Assembly (NCBI GenBank): GCA_951799445.1
Contig: OX637295.1
Coordinates: 25,916,001 to 25,980,000 of the forward strand
DNA from: Pseudisothecium myosuroides
Taxonomy: Eukaryota; Streptophyta; Bryopsida; Hypnales; Lembophyllaceae
Reading direction: 5' to 3'
Length of the DNA: 64,000 nucleotides
Shown here piece after piece: positions 44,643-56,837 of the stretch (its first letter is position 1; the number at the start of each line of letters is the position of its first letter). Both the position numbers and the translations under genes were made by a program. The notes under the pieces are model-generated. The model saw only the letters and a program-made list of their open reading frames with translations, did no database searches and was not told the DNA's origin.

Positions 44643-45021
44643 AACAATTGTTATACGGTAGCAACACCCATAACCGTGAATTTAAGGGTTTTAAACATGA
44701 ATATTATTAATAGACATCCAACAAATTATAGGGACCTATTATCAAGAGAAAAATAATTTGTGTGCACTTTTGCATGTATTATTTGGATACTGTGAGAATA
44801 AGATGTGAATTTTAAAGAGCCAATACAGTGTAGTTGGCTCTTTAAAAATTCATACAGTGGATACTAATAAATGCACCTAATACCAATTCGAGGGCCTAAT
44901 ATTCAGATGTAGTACATCATTGGAATCACATCTATTCACTTCCAAAGATTTTCCAAGATTTTAGTGGTGATGGTTGTGGGTACAATGATCATTATGGGTG
45001 TTGCTACCTATGATAATTGTT
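44643..45021. mobile_element. 379-bp MITE with about 31-bp inverted ends
   Basis: Inverted ends AACAATTGTTATAC then GGTAGCAACACCCATAA (44,643-44,673), against TTATGGGTGTTGCTACC then TATGATAATTGTT (44,992-45,021). An inner hairpin TTAAAGAGCCAA / TTGGCTCTTTAA lies near 44,814-44,847. Target duplication not resolved. Confidence 0.6.
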
Positions 45022-46287
45022 TCTTCTAAAACCTACTAAATTTATTGGTTGAAACAACATTTTTTGAAAAATCTACCAATTTTTGAAACAAAACTGAAAA
45101 ATCTACCAATTTAATCAATCAATTTAGTTATTGAAAATTTGAAACCACATTTACCAAAATCTACCAATATTTTTGTTGAAAGAACATTTTTCAAAAAACG
45201 TTGTTTCAACCAAGGGTTTGCACTAGTATTGGTCCTTGGACCCTGCTTGCACCAAAAATTATTACTTTTGCATTGGTGGGTATTGGATTGGAGTGCTTCC
45301 AATGTTGCATTGGTTGAGTAAGGGGCCATTGAGGTAGTCACAATAGCAAGTGCTTTAAGTATAAGCATTTGAGTTTGGTTCCTATTATTGTATTGTCTTT
45401 GTTTTTAAGTAGGTCTAGTTGGCAATCCAAAGAAGATTCTAAATTATTATTATGTATTTTGGGGCTTAAGTATGACTATTCAAAGTGTAGATTTTTGAAG
45501 TGCCCCAAACTAGCCTTCTGCTCTCATGTTCAGTATATATAAATAACAATTAAGAATCTATTGGAGTAGGTATTGCAACAATGTCACAATTAGTTGTTGT
45601 TACTTTGTAACAAATGAGAAAAGTGTTGGGTACTTTAGAATCTATATTCAATTTTCATTTCAAAGGCATTTGAATGTTGATGTTGGAAACATGAAGATTA
45701 AGCTACAATCACAATATATTTGGATGAATTACTAATGTTGAAAATTGTTATCTACTTCCTTAAGATGGATGACATCTTATTCGTTTGAAGAGTCCTTCAA
45801 GAATGAAAGCCTTCCAAAAGGCAAGTTCAATCCAATGATGAAAACCTCCAAAAATGAAATTGTTTAGTATGAAATTCACCTTCACCTAATCTTGGTAAGC
45901 ATCTTGAAATGCGTGTTAAAACTTCATCAATGCAGAAAGACAAGTCAAGTGCTTCTAAACTTTGTGCACACAATTTGCTATCTAACTTTCAACCAATCAC
46001 AAATCTCCTAGTGTGCAAAATCCTAAAGTAGAAACCTTTAAAACCGTCAACAACAAACAAACAATTCAGCAAAATAGTTGGAGGCACCTTTTCCTAATAA
46101 TAATATTTTTGTAGTATTAGTAATTGATATTCATAAAATTTTCAAAATAAAATAAAAAATTTCGGATGCAACATATAACTTTTATGGATTTTCAAAATGT
46201 CATCTCCCTAGACCACTAAAACCATCATATAGTTGGATCTAAAACCAAAATACCAAAATATCAACAGTCAATAAACCACAAGGGATA
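45022..46287. other. Spacer, no gene seen
   Basis: AT-rich, with a short duplication ('AAAATCTACCAAT' at about 45,068, 45,097 and 45,158). No exon or RNA gene recognised. Confidence 0.45.
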
Positions 46288-46303
46288 GTTTTATGATGCT
46301 TTT

Positions 46304-46560
46304 TTTCTATTTCTTTTCAAAAACATACGACCTTTAAGGGTCGCAGTCAAGACTAACACGACACATCCATGGCAACCGGAAAATTAACCGGAATTACAAC
46401 TCCATGGGTTCCCCTGTCAGAACACAAGAGGAGGGACACGAACAAGACCACCACGCGAGCAAAGTTAGCACAGGAAATCAAACCGGCAACCTCATGGATG
46501 CACCCAGAGGCCCCTACCACTTGCCCCATCACCCAGGGTAGTTTAGGGTAGTTTAGGGTC
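46304..46560 (-). mobile_element. tRNA-derived SINE with perfect 16-bp duplication
   Basis: GTTTTATGATGCTTTT flanks the element exactly (46,288-46,303 and 46,561-46,576). On the minus strand it starts GACCCTAAACTACCCTAAAC. An A-box-like TGGGGCAAGTGGTAGG follows, then B-box GGTTTGATTTC (46,484-46,474). It ends in an A-rich tail (T-rich at 46,304-46,320 on this strand). A body of about 257 bases is normal for plant SINEs. Not a tRNA gene: no cloverleaf continues past the B-box. Confidence 0.82.
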
Positions 46561-46917
46561 GTTTTATGATGCTTTTGAAACGCAGGGGAGAGCTCCACAC
46601 AATGGAGAACTGGAATCGCTGAAGTGCAACTACCGTTTCAGTGTCTGAGCTCTTTGGGTCAGTTGGTGACGGTGGAAGAAGAAAGAAGAAACGAAAAAGG
46701 GCAAGACAGACCCAATTTCTACACATGTAGAAAAATCACCAGAGACTGTAACACCTATATTGTTTCAAGAAATACTCATGTGTTCCAAATCAAAACCCTT
46801 GCCGGAGCAAAAAGAAACGCGGAGCTAGCTGAGCAGTGAGCACCGTCGCCGGCAAACGGACCCGCCATGCCACCTGGACCCGAGAATAGCTCGTGGGGGT
46901 GTGTGATTAACGTCTCG

Positions 46918-49045
46918 CACAAATCACTGAGGACTGTCACACACAAGACATGGAACCTTCGGAGGAAACTGCCTTTCAATCAAAAGCCAAAATGCTCCAG
47001 CAACAGTCGGTAAACCAGTCGGAAAATGTTGCATCAATTTCCTTGGGCAAGTGCGCAACCCAAGCAATTGCTTCATTGTCTTAATTAATGGCAGTCCAGC
47101 CACTCGGGAAACCCAGATGCTTACACTCACTCCTCTTCCATAGAATCAAGATGGAGTGCGCAGCAAGCTCCTCCATAGTAACTCAACGTGGCAATAGTGC
47201 AGTACTGCCCCAAGTAAGCTTTGCACAGAAGTCAAGAATTAAGCAAGATGAGATGCATGATTCCAGCAAAGGAAGTGTTGACGAAGTCATTGTCTGTAGC
47301 AAAATGTGACCCTGCTGGCTTTCTGGGAGATTCGCATCTCTGGAACGACCTGGTTCAGCTTTCATCAATTCTGCCGCTAATGAATCCAGTTAGGAACTTT
47401 GGTAGGAGAGCGTACTTCAAACAGAGCCTCATCCAGTCCATGCCATGCTATTGCTGGGCTAGATTATGAATAAATTTGTACATATCTTTCACGGTTGCTG
47501 AGCTCAGATGTGATAGATGCAAGAGTGCGAGAGCTCTTTCCTTCTAGAGATGGAAATTGTCGGTAACTAGATCACTGAGACTTGCGTAGCAATGGAGACT
47601 TGCGTAGCAATGGAGCTTTGCGAGAAGGTGCAAGTGGAGGAGTATGTTATCCACGTCGTAGGATCCACCAGTTTCTACACCCAACTTCGATTCTCCCTTC
47701 TGGCCAGCACATGGTTCCCTCGACCTATGGGAGTGTGTCTGTGGAGTGCATTGCATATGTTTCTTGTGTTATTCGAGGCTCTCATGCTTCTTGTCTTATT
47801 CTCCATCGTTTTCGTGCTTGCAGTTCTAGTAGATGCTATCTTGGAAGCTTTCTTGGTGGCTTTATTTGTCGCTATTTTGTTGGCCTCTCTCCCCATGGCA
47901 ATTTTCTATTTGTTGGTCGTTGCCCTCATTTGGCTATGGCTGTTGATCACCTGTCAGTGCTGCACCATGCCTGGGCGGGCACCAGGGCAAGACCTGGGAG
48001 AGTACCTCTTCACTGCAGGTGGAACTCTTCACTACTCTCCACGGCAACAAGACCCACAACCAGCGCCTACTCTTATATGGGATAATTGGAGGAATTCTTT
48101 CACCATCAGGTTGGCAATCGAGGTTATCCCATATTGGAGAGAGAAATTGGGGGACTTGTGTCGAGAGATTGTGCCCTGGTACGACACCATAGTCATTTGA
48201 GTAGGCTTGACGGCAAAGAGTTTCGTCATCTTGCAAGAATTGTCACTGCAAATTGTTCAAAACACACTTGTAAATCAATATCTGATGGAAATAGGGTGTA
48301 GCTTTGCTTAGGTAGCCACGCAGGCGTTCTTGAGTGTAAGCGACCACTGACAGAGTCCAATTGAAGCCCTGACACCACAAGTAGTCCTCGGAAGTGGTGC
48401 TTAGGGCTAAGTACTGCAAGCCTGCAAGGATTTCTGCCAACTATGGATTTGCCACTGCAATGGTCTAAAACACACCTCAATAGTAACGGCATCACGGCAT
48501 CACGGCAACTACCCTTGAAAGTCCAGTTGAAGCTTTGACACATTGAGACAGCAAAAGAGGCGAGGGATTCACGAATGGCAATTGAAACTTGTGTTTTGGT
48601 TCAAGAGACCAGGCATTCTTGATTTGATGGGAGAAGCGCAGATAGGAGCAGGACCTCAATGTTCGGAAGACTGATTGTTTCAGCTTTGTTGAGGACAGGG
48701 GAATAGCGGCCGCTAATACGGAAGTACAAGGCATCGAGTTGACTTTCTTAATAATTGTATATATTCCCAGAGTTCTATTATGCAGCTGCTTGCAAACTGG
48801 TGTGCGCAAAACTTGGTTGTCAGTGAAGTTGAAGTCTAAATAATTTCGAGATTGGTTTGATGACATGGTGTGGAGATGAAGCATAGGGAACCTTGTTTCA
48901 GTTTGGGAAGTCAGAGGGAGGTCAGTTGCCCATTGCTCTATCAATTGCGCTGATTTTGGTTGGAATTGGGATTTGGAAATTGGAGCTTAGAAATGAGGGG
49001 CAGGGTAGATCTATTACCTTGAGGGTAGTGCAGTGTGCACTATTC
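46918..49045 (+). repeat. Duplicated unit, copy 2 (contains a membrane-protein gene)
   Basis: Aligns to copy 1 from the 'CTTAATTAATGGCAGTCC' region (47,080 against 24,920) through the gene and about 800 bases of 3' flank to 'GGGTAGATCTATTACCTTGAG' (49,004 against 26,781). Then it jumps to the terminal GCACTATTCCACTA, so copy 2 lacks about 150-200 bases present at the end of copy 1. Same orientation as the other copies. Confidence 0.75.
47592..48200 (+). CDS. Small multi-pass membrane protein, unknown family (paralogue 2)
   Basis: Single-exon frame of 202 codons, paralogue of 25,439-25,984. Near-identical blocks: EEYVIHV, LRFSLLASTWFPRPMGVCLW (32-51), VFVLAVLVDAI, ITCQCCT, and the C-terminus WREKLGDLCREIVPWYDTIV. 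Hydrophobic stretches at about 47-60, 62-80, 84-99 and 101-121 suggest four membrane passes, one more clearly separated than in paralogue 1. The loop at 125-165 is longer than in paralogue 1 and Pro/Gln-rich. An 18-base duplication around the start creates an extra in-frame ATG; the start homologous to paralogue 1 is 47,610. Length changes are whole codons and no stop is present, in contrast to the transposon genes nearby. Function unknown. Confidence 0.72.
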   Translation: METCVAMELCEKVQVEEYVIHVVGSTSFYTQLRFSLLASTWFPRPMGVCLWSALHMFLVLFEALMLLVLFSIVFVLAVLVDAILEAFLVALFVAILLASLPMAIFYLLVVALIWLWLLITCQCCTMPGRAPGQDLGEYLFTAGGTLHYSPRQQDPQPAPTLIWDNWRNSFTIRLAIEVIPYWREKLGDLCREIVPWYDTIVI

Positions 49046-49168
49046 CACTAAGGGAGGAGGCTCAGAAATGGCACATCTTAGGGCTGGTCTGCCTTTTTCA
49101 TATATTTCCTTGGACGCAAATATTTTTAGCTCATTTTTCAGACAAAGAGAAATAGATGAGGAATCTAA

Positions 49169-49490
49169 CACTACACTAAATAGGGTATTTAGTGTTGGAT
49201 TACATTTAGTGTAATTACCACCCTACTTGACCCTACACTAAATGTCAATTTTAGGACGATTAGTGTAGTGCTAAACTTCAATGCGCCGCCTTTGCCTTCT
49301 CTTCCCTTCTACCTTCCTTTAATAAGTTCTAACACTAAATGTAAACATTTTTAGATTTCAGATTTACCATAGAGTATATTTAATGTTAGAAATTACATTT
49401 AATGTTACTTACTTTAGTAGGCTTAATGATATTTAGTGTCATGGTTCGCAAATAGTGTTGCCAACACTAAATACCCTATTTAGTGTAGTG
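49169..49490. mobile_element. 322-bp CACTA-type MITE
   Basis: Perfect inverted ends of 30 bases, starting CACTACACTAAATAGGGTAT (left 49,169-49,198, right ending at 49,490). The word TTTAGTGT repeats inside, as subterminal repeats of CACTA elements do. No clear 3-bp duplication (TAA against GTT). Confidence 0.75.
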
Positions 49491-49853
49491 GTTTTGTATT
49501 TTTCCAAGCTTATTTGAATTACTTATGAATTTTCAAACAAGTCGGGTCATAGGTCCCTATTTATGACCCTAGGTCTTTCATAAACGGTTCACTTGCAATT
49601 CTAAAGAAAAATGGGGAAAGCAAAACTTAAGTGGCTTTTGAAGCTAGTTGCTTGATGAAATTGATGGAAACAATGTATGGGATTTAAAAATATAAGCTGA
49701 ATGAAAGGTACTAAAATTCAAAGAAGGATTAAGATGATAAAGGGATAGGAAACAAGGAGAGAGTCAAAGAAATGAATTCAATTATCATTTCAGTATTGGA
49801 ATATTTACAACTTTTGCAGAAAATGGTGGAGGCCAACTTTGTGTGATTAGAAA

Positions 49854-51216
49854 CATTAGAGAAAAAACGGGGCCTCTAGAGGGCTGCTCTAGCCCTCCGA
49901 GGACCTTGCAAAATGGTTTTTTTTGGGCCAAAAAAATGATTTTTCCCCTATTCCCGCCCACCAGAACTTGCGGTATAAGATGCTTGGCAATGATCCAAGA
50001 ACTGATTTTAAAGAGTTAAAAATCAAGGTTAAGGCACTCTAGTGCACCTTAACACTGATTTTTAATAAACTTAGTTTAGGGTCAAAAAAAATTAAGACAA
50101 ATGAAGTGGATTTTGAAGCTAGTTTTCCTAAGCAACTAGCTTCAAAAGCCACTTAATTTTTTGGTGACTTAATTTGATTTAATTTGTTCAATCGGCAAAT
50201 CAAACAATTGAAATTAAGTCAAGGCACTTGCTTAGTTTAGTGAGTTAGAACTTATGGAGAAAAGCTCTTTCAATACTAGTGGGGTAGGAATAGGGGAAAC
50301 AATGCATGTGGGATATATGAATTAGGAAGAGAAGGAGCTTGGTCGCTCATTTAGAAGTAGAATAAAAAAATGGTGTAAAAACTGAAATTTTAAACCTCAT
50401 TTAGGCATAGTAGAAAAAAAATTTGAAAAAAACTTTAAACTAAATAAAGTGAGGGAATTATACTACCTTTCATCTCCAAAAATTTGTTTGAGGTTTTGAG
50501 CGTCCACCCAAGAATTATGGACAAATTTGAAAGAGGGGTTGGAAGGGACATTTTTTTGGACATTTGTAAACACCCTCTTTCAAATTTGTCTATAACTTTT
50601 AGGTGGAGGCTCAAAACTTCAAACGAATTTTTGGAGATGAAAGGTAGTATAATTCCTCCACTTTATTTAATTCAAAGTTTTTTCAATTTTTTTTTACTAT
50701 GCCTAAATGAGGTTTGAAATTTCAGTTTTAACACCGTTTTTTTATTCTACTTCTAAATGAGCGACCAAGCTCCTTTTCTTCCTAACTCATATATCCCACA
50801 TGCATTGTCTCCCCTACTCCTATCCCACTAGTATAAAGAGCTTTTTTCCACAAGTTCTAACTCACTAAACTAAACAAGTGTCTTATTTGACACTTGTATT
50901 GTTTCAATGAAGTCAAATAAAATCCAACTAAGTCAAATTTTGTGGCTTAATTGAATTTAATTTGACTTAATTGAAACCATTGTCAATTAAGCAAGGTTTG
51001 TAAGTTTAAAAACTGCAAATATAGTGGTTTGTGTTTAAAAAAATGAAAATTTTATTTTTTTAGTTGTGAAAATAGTCATAGCTTGATTGTTTTCGCGAGA
51101 TTTACCGAAGTTGACTATTCACTTCGGGTTTTTTGGGGGAGTGTTAGACCAACTTGTTAATAGCTTGGTCTGTCACTGCGGAGCAGCCCTCCTATGGCCT
51201 TAGATTTTCTCTAATG
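49854..51216. mobile_element. 1.36-kb foldback element with a long hairpin core
   Basis: Inverted ends CATTAGAGAAAA ... AGGGCTGCTC (49,854-49,889) and GAGCAGCCCTCC ... TTTTCTCTAATG (51,181-51,216). The core has inverted arms of about 310 bases (50,223-50,537 and 50,573-50,882) and weaker inverted blocks further out. Short relative at 41,591-41,930. Non-coding. Confidence 0.72.
50223..50882. repeat. Long inverted repeat (arms about 310 bp, loop about 35 bp)
   Basis: The left arm contains CTTAGTTTAGTGAGTTAGAA, GGAGCTTGGTCGCTCATTTA and AAATTTGAAAGAGGG; the right arm contains each as its reverse complement in reverse order. Estimated identity is high (few mismatches per 50 bases). A transcript would fold into one long hairpin. 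Confidence 0.85.
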
Positions 51217-51310
51217 AATGGTGACACTTTTAGTTGTTTATTAGAAAGATTGTGAAGTCATTTGAATTGCAAAGTGAAACTTATGAAGGAATTGAGGTGG
51301 AGGTCATTAA

Positions 51311-51655
51311 CCCCTAAAGTACCAAAGTCCCCTCGGGGGACACTTCAGATTTCGGGCAGGCCCATGTGGCCTCAAATTTTGATTTAATTTTTAAAAGCTT
51401 TTTTTGAAGATAGGGAATCACATTAGCTTTCTAAAAATATAATTTTTTTTTCAATCGGTGCCCAGGAGCAAAAGCTATGCCATCCTAAAGCAAAAAACAG
51501 TTCGGCGGGCAGAAAAAAGAAAAAAGAAAAAAAAGTACAAGATCCTACGGTTAGATTCTTAAAAAAAAAGTTTTTTTAGATTTAGGGAGTGGTCGCAGCA
51601 GAAATGGCAGTTTTCAGTGGTTTCGGAGTCAGAAAATGCCTTGGTATTTTAGGGG
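51311..51655. mobile_element. 345-bp TTAA-type MITE
   Basis: TTAA on both sides (51,307-51,310 and 51,656-51,659). Ends CCCCTAAAGTACCAAAG and CCTTGGTATTTTAGGGG. Contains the family block ACAAGATCCTACGGTTAG. Shorter than the 62,234 member. Confidence 0.75.
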
Positions 51656-51659
51656 TTAA

Positions 51660-53787
51660 AAGACCTAAGAAATTTATCCAAATTGTCAAGTTGTTCCTAC
51701 AACAACTTTAGATGAAAGAAGATTTGAACTTGATTCTAACATTGCAAAATGTTTTGAAGGTGCACACTGATTAATGAGGCTTTTTTAACCCTTTAATCCC
51801 TAAAGATATAGAGTGTTCTCCAGAATTGATGATTTGAGAAAATCATCATAAAGTACTATTCGGAAAAATATTTTGGAATTGATATATAAATAAAATTTGT
51901 AGATTTTGAGTTTTAGACTCCATTTGTACAGTTAGATTCACAAATGCTTTCATCAATATTTGTTTATAAATTTTGAAAGGAAAATTTCAAAATTCCTTCT
52001 AAATTTGATTACAAGCAAAATATTGTGATTTTTTGAGTAAAATTTGTTGGAATGGATTTGAAATGAAGTTCTCTTGACATGGTGATTTTGGGAGAAAATT
52101 TTTGTATTCTTTAAAACTATAACCTCATTTCTGCAAATCCTTTTTTAATTTTTAAACTAGAGTCAATGTAATTTTGTCTTGGTCAACTATTTGACATATT
52201 TTCACATTTATAATTAAAGTAATTCCATAAATTAGGATGACTTTCAACTAAGCAATAATGAGAATGAAACATGAACTTCAATCTATTTGTTGTCTACAAC
52301 TTGGACGTACTGGAAGAAAATGAAGCGTTTTGCGACTACAAAGAACAACTGGTTTTATAGTTGCATGGAACATTTGCGATTGGTACCAATTTGGGGATTT
52401 GTAGTCGCTATGGACAAGTCATTATAAATGCAAAGGACAATGGGGTTGTTTCTCATCCGATAGCCTATTTAGAACTTTGTCAATGAACTCTTTTGATGTG
52501 GTTGTTTATGTGGTATTTGCTGCCACGGGAGGTCCATCACTCAATCGACTTGTTGGTGACTTGTTTGCGACTAATATATGACTTGTTTGCAATAAATGTG
52601 TCACTTCATTGCGACTTGTTTATAATTTATTTGCAACTTGTCTATGGTTTGTAGATTTATAGATCTTGAATTCTAATCTCATTGATTAGTAGGTTTCAAA
52701 CTTTTAGATCTATCCTTTTTGTAGATTTCAAAAATTCGAATATTGGCATTAATAGATTTCACTGCTTTAGGAAACTTTATAATTTCATAGGTTTTAAAGT
52801 TTCTTGAATTTTAAATATTTTTAGATTTCTATAGATTGTAGAAATCTACAAACTGTAGAGATCTATAGATTGTAGAAATCTTAGAATTCTATAAGGGAGC
52901 TGACCCTTTTCCGACTAGATAAGCAATTATGCATATATGCGGAGCGGGTTTCTTCAAAGGAGGAATTTTTCCATGTGTAAAAATAGAGTTCAGAAGGTCC
53001 TCATAATTTACCAAATTTTTATTTCTCAAAACATAATTACGAGAAAAAACTTTCGTTGAAGATTCTATTCGACTTATACTCATTATATAGACCTTCCTAT
53101 TTCCAACCAGTGGCTCGTTTCAAATCCACCAAGGGTTGGTTGCAATATTGAGAGCTTTGTAGTCAATCATAATGCGCCACATTTGCGTAAGGAACTGTGC
53201 CATAATTAATGATTGTTCGTCTCCTACTGAGCGAAAAGAAAACAGCCTATACAACAAAAACAGGTGCCTAGTCAAAAAGGGGTGGGCTCCCTTAAAGAGA
53301 ATTCATTACATAAAAGTACAACAACTTGCTTGTCTTACATGTCCAATATAATGATATTCTTGACAATTGATATGGGACATTTGATATAAGAAAATCGGAA
53401 AACAACTTTGGAAACGACTAGGAAACAACTAAAAAATGACTATTGTCATTTTACACTTGTAGTCGTTTCCTAGTTGTTTCCTAGTCTTTTTTTGCAAGTG
53501 CAAATCAATATGGTGGATTCCACAAAGCATAGATTTGTCCACATCGACAACTGTGATGAATATAATGGAGAATAGCTCATATTCATTCTAAATTTGAACT
53601 CTGTTACAACTCTCATAATCTTATACTTTATTCTACGACTGCTTTGCGACCAAAACAATGTATACACTTCATTCTATGACTACTTTGCAACTAAAATAAT
53701 GTATTAATGATGTAATACAATGATGTAAAACAAAGACATATAAGATTTGGTGCTTATAAAGAGGGTTACACACAGGACAATTGTATA
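51660..53787. other. AT-rich spacer, no gene seen
   Basis: A hairpin at 53,413-53,488 pairs GGAAACGACTAGGAAACAAC with GTTGTTTCCTAGTC and related words. 'TTGCGACTAC' and 'TTTGCGACT' words recur at 52,330-52,630 and 53,640. 52,640-52,890 repeats TGTAGATTT and ATAGATT words. No exon recognised. Confidence 0.45.
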
Positions 53788-53954
53788 CATCAGAAAAGTT
53801 GGGCCAAATTATTTTGATGTCTTCTCGGATGTCTTTTTGACAACATAAGTCAATGCGGTGCCAACCTCCATACCAACTCAATATCAAAGGTGGTACCAAA
53901 TTATCTTGATAGCAATTCAATGCACCATATTCACATGCCCTAAAGTTCCTGATG
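53788..53954. mobile_element. 167-bp MITE with TA duplication
   Basis: Starts CATCAGAAAAGTTGGGCCA and ends 'CCCTAAAGTTCCTGATG', with TA on both sides (53,786-53,787 and 53,955-53,956). Aligns throughout to 35,247-35,426. Confidence 0.65.
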
Positions 53955-53956
53955 TA

Positions 53957-55269
53957 GGATTCTTAGTCACTTTTTAGCCAATTGTGGTGGACATGTTTTT
54001 CTTCTAATGATGTTAGAGCACTAAAGGATTAATTCTAGAAGGACACCGAGGACATTTTGTGTCCTATGTAGGGTCAAACAAGCTCTGTGCATTTTGAAGA
54101 ATGGATGATTTCATCAATTTTTGGTGTGCAATTTCTATAATGCTACACCCACATGATTATCGGTAACTTAAGTTCAAGACATTTTAGTTTTTATTTTATA
54201 TGGTGTAGTTTATCAAAAAAATGATACACCATCTAGGGTATTTTAATACTTTGATTTTTTTTCCTTTAAAACTTGATTTTGGCATTCAAAAGGATTTCTT
54301 TTGTTCTTGAGCAAAAGATCCAAAATGAAGCTTCAAAAGTGTAGTTTCTATGACACTTGTAAATTTTAGAATTTAAAAAAAAATAAGCATTTCATTGAAA
54401 ATTGAAGTTGAGGATCTATAACCATGTTCTTTGAGTATAGAATGATAGAAATTTCTTTACACTACAATGTTCTAAATTGTAATGTACTTCAATTCTAAAA
54501 AAATTCATTTACCATGACTTGTATTTGATTTGAATTTTTTTCATTTTTTCTTCAAAAATTCATGGCAATTTGAAATTTTTATAAAAATTTATGAAATTTT
54601 ACATTAGATATTAGACATGTGATTTCATATTCTAGAAAACAAAAGCAAAAAAGTCAATTATAAAGAGTGAAATAATGGAGAATAGAGGATGACAAATTTT
54701 TAAGTTTGAATACTCAATAATAGGCTACATTCTTTACTTATTAAGGCAGGAGATCCTATTTGTACCACAACTCAAAAGGCCTCCTATTTGCACCACTATG
54801 TTTTAGTAGTGTATATTCTAAACTTTCAAATGTCCTTATTTCAGACATAATGGCCATGAAGTGGTGCAAATGAAGGAAGGGGGGGGGGAAAGAAAGTTGA
54901 GAAATTTTTCTCTCCAACCCCTATTGTTTGCTATAGGGAAGTCTTCTATTGGAGGTCATGACCTTTGAATTGGTGTAAACTGCCAAGGGGGCTTGAAATG
55001 AGAAAATAAATTAATAAACAATAAAAAATTTAAAATAATAAAAAATAACGTTCTTCAATTAGATCTACCTATTTGAGGTAGGTCTAACTTTAATTCAAGA
55101 AGGCTCCAATTTTGAGAACTTTATTGCTAGATAGAAAAAAAGAATGATCTATATCACTAAACCTTCTTAGAGCCTGTAACTTCTCATTTCATTATATAAA
55201 TCCACTTTCCAACGACTTCTTCATTTCTATCAATTAAAACCCTCAAAAATTTGGCCCCCACACTTCTAG
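53957..55269. other. Spacer, no gene seen
   Basis: AT-rich; a G run (GGGGGGGGG) lies near 54,880. No supported gene or element ends. Confidence 0.4.
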
Positions 55270-55543
55270 CATTACAAGAAATTTCAGCCCCCAAAGGGGC
55301 CGCGAGTTTTGACCCCCCCCGGGTGCAATTGCAGAAAAAATTCAAATAAAAAATTATTTGATTTTGGGTGCTGATGTGGCACTACTAGTGCCACGTCAGA
55401 ATTTTTTATTTTTTAAATATTTTTTTAATAAAAAAATATTAAAAAAATAAAAAATGTTTTTTTAATTATTCTGTAATTGCACTACAGGGGTGCCGAAAAT
55501 CATCTATTAACAGCCTCTTTGAGGCCTGAAACTTCTTCTAATG
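55270..55543. mobile_element. 274-bp CACTA-like foldback MITE
   Basis: Ends CATTACAAGAAATTTCAGCC and CCTGAAACTTCTTCTAATG are inverted relatives. An inner hairpin (GTGGCACTACTAGTGCCAC) lies at 55,375-55,393, and GGGTGCAATTGCAG pairs with CTGTAATTGCACTAC. No clear 3-bp duplication. Confidence 0.6.
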
Positions 55544-56486
55544 GGTTTTAGCTTTGGTATAAACCAGGTGTGAACTTCCAAAATACTAGCTTTCAAGATG
55601 GCTAGTTAACAAGAAACGGATTCTAGTATTCATGTGGAATGATTGCAAGGATTTATAAGGATTTGTTTTTGTTGAAATTTGAGAGCCGAAACTCTGCAAT
55701 TGTTCTGCATTTAAGCACAAGGGAATGTATAACCGACCTTACGTCCCATTTCAACTGCCAATTTATTAGCTCTGCCTTTTGGACAAAGACTATGGCATGG
55801 ACTCCCACATCGACTATGGTTTTTGAATCCAAATTCAGATTCTATCTACACTACAAGAGAAAGGGGTGTTTTAAGTGAGTTTTTAAGTAGTGTCCTAGAC
55901 ACATGATTTTAAGTAATGACCTTTAAGGAGATTTTTAGCAAAATTTGACTTAAAACACATTTGACTTAAAACACAAATAAAGATTTCAATCACCTTAATA
56001 AGAATATATGATGACATTTTTGTGATGAATATTGCAATGTATAATTTGATTTAAAGAGATGAGTTGTTCCCGCTTAGATGAGTTACACATAATGTCAATG
56101 CAAGAGAGTTTCACCGTCGTGGCATATTTCAATTAGTTAAGGAGAGGCATATTAAGTCTCTAATGTTCATTGCTTATCTTGTGCAAATTTTCAACAGGGT
56201 GGGTATGAACTAAAAATTTCATTGGCCTGGTAGTGGGAGAAATTTGAAAGAAATTTCTACTACGACCAACTGATATTAACTTAGTGAGTGTGGATCCACC
56301 TAATATAATCTAAATACAAGAGACTTTTGTAGTTGTAGCATGTTTTGATTGGTTAAGCAATCAAAGAAGTCAAACGGCTCAACTCTCCTATATTGACATT
56401 ATGTCAGGTAATTGCAAAGTAGACCAATCATCAAAAATAATCTCTAGTCATTATCAATCAATTAGGACCTACTAAGCCGCGGGTAG
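55544..56486. other. Spacer with a CACTA-like end
   Basis: CACTACAAGAGAAAGGGGTG starts near 55,850 and is related, inverted, to 23,640-23,740. The partner end was not found. The 79-codon frame at 55,639 is not supported by any family. Confidence 0.4.
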
Positions 56487-56837
56487 TGTGAGCGCTTGTT
56501 TACCCACCCTTGGCAAAGAAGCGAGCACAACCAGGCTCTCGATAATTAACCATTCTGACTCGATCTATGGGTGTCTAGCGCCAATCCATTGTGCCTTCCA
56601 AGCAATGGATCTTTTCTAAACTCCTAAGACTCGCTAATTTTGGGTAATGAAGAAACAAAACAAAACCCTAACTGGAATTGCTATAACTGCTAAGGTTGAA
56701 TCAAAGCCTAAGAGGGCTTGGTGGTTTAGGAGAAGAGTTGATCCTAGTCTAAGCTTATCTATCCTAAATGAAAGAGTACCTCATGCCATTTCTATAAGTA
56801 TAAAGCTTGTTTGATTTGGACTCTCCTAGAGAGAGTT

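Noticed and set aside
46474..46540. tRNA gene on the minus strand
   Set aside because: A- and B-boxes are present but no cloverleaf closes, and the element has a SINE tail and target duplication.
48492..48944. 150-codon minus-strand frame in the 3' flank of paralogue 2
   Set aside because: The matching flank of copy 1 does not keep this frame open, so there is no sign of selection on it.
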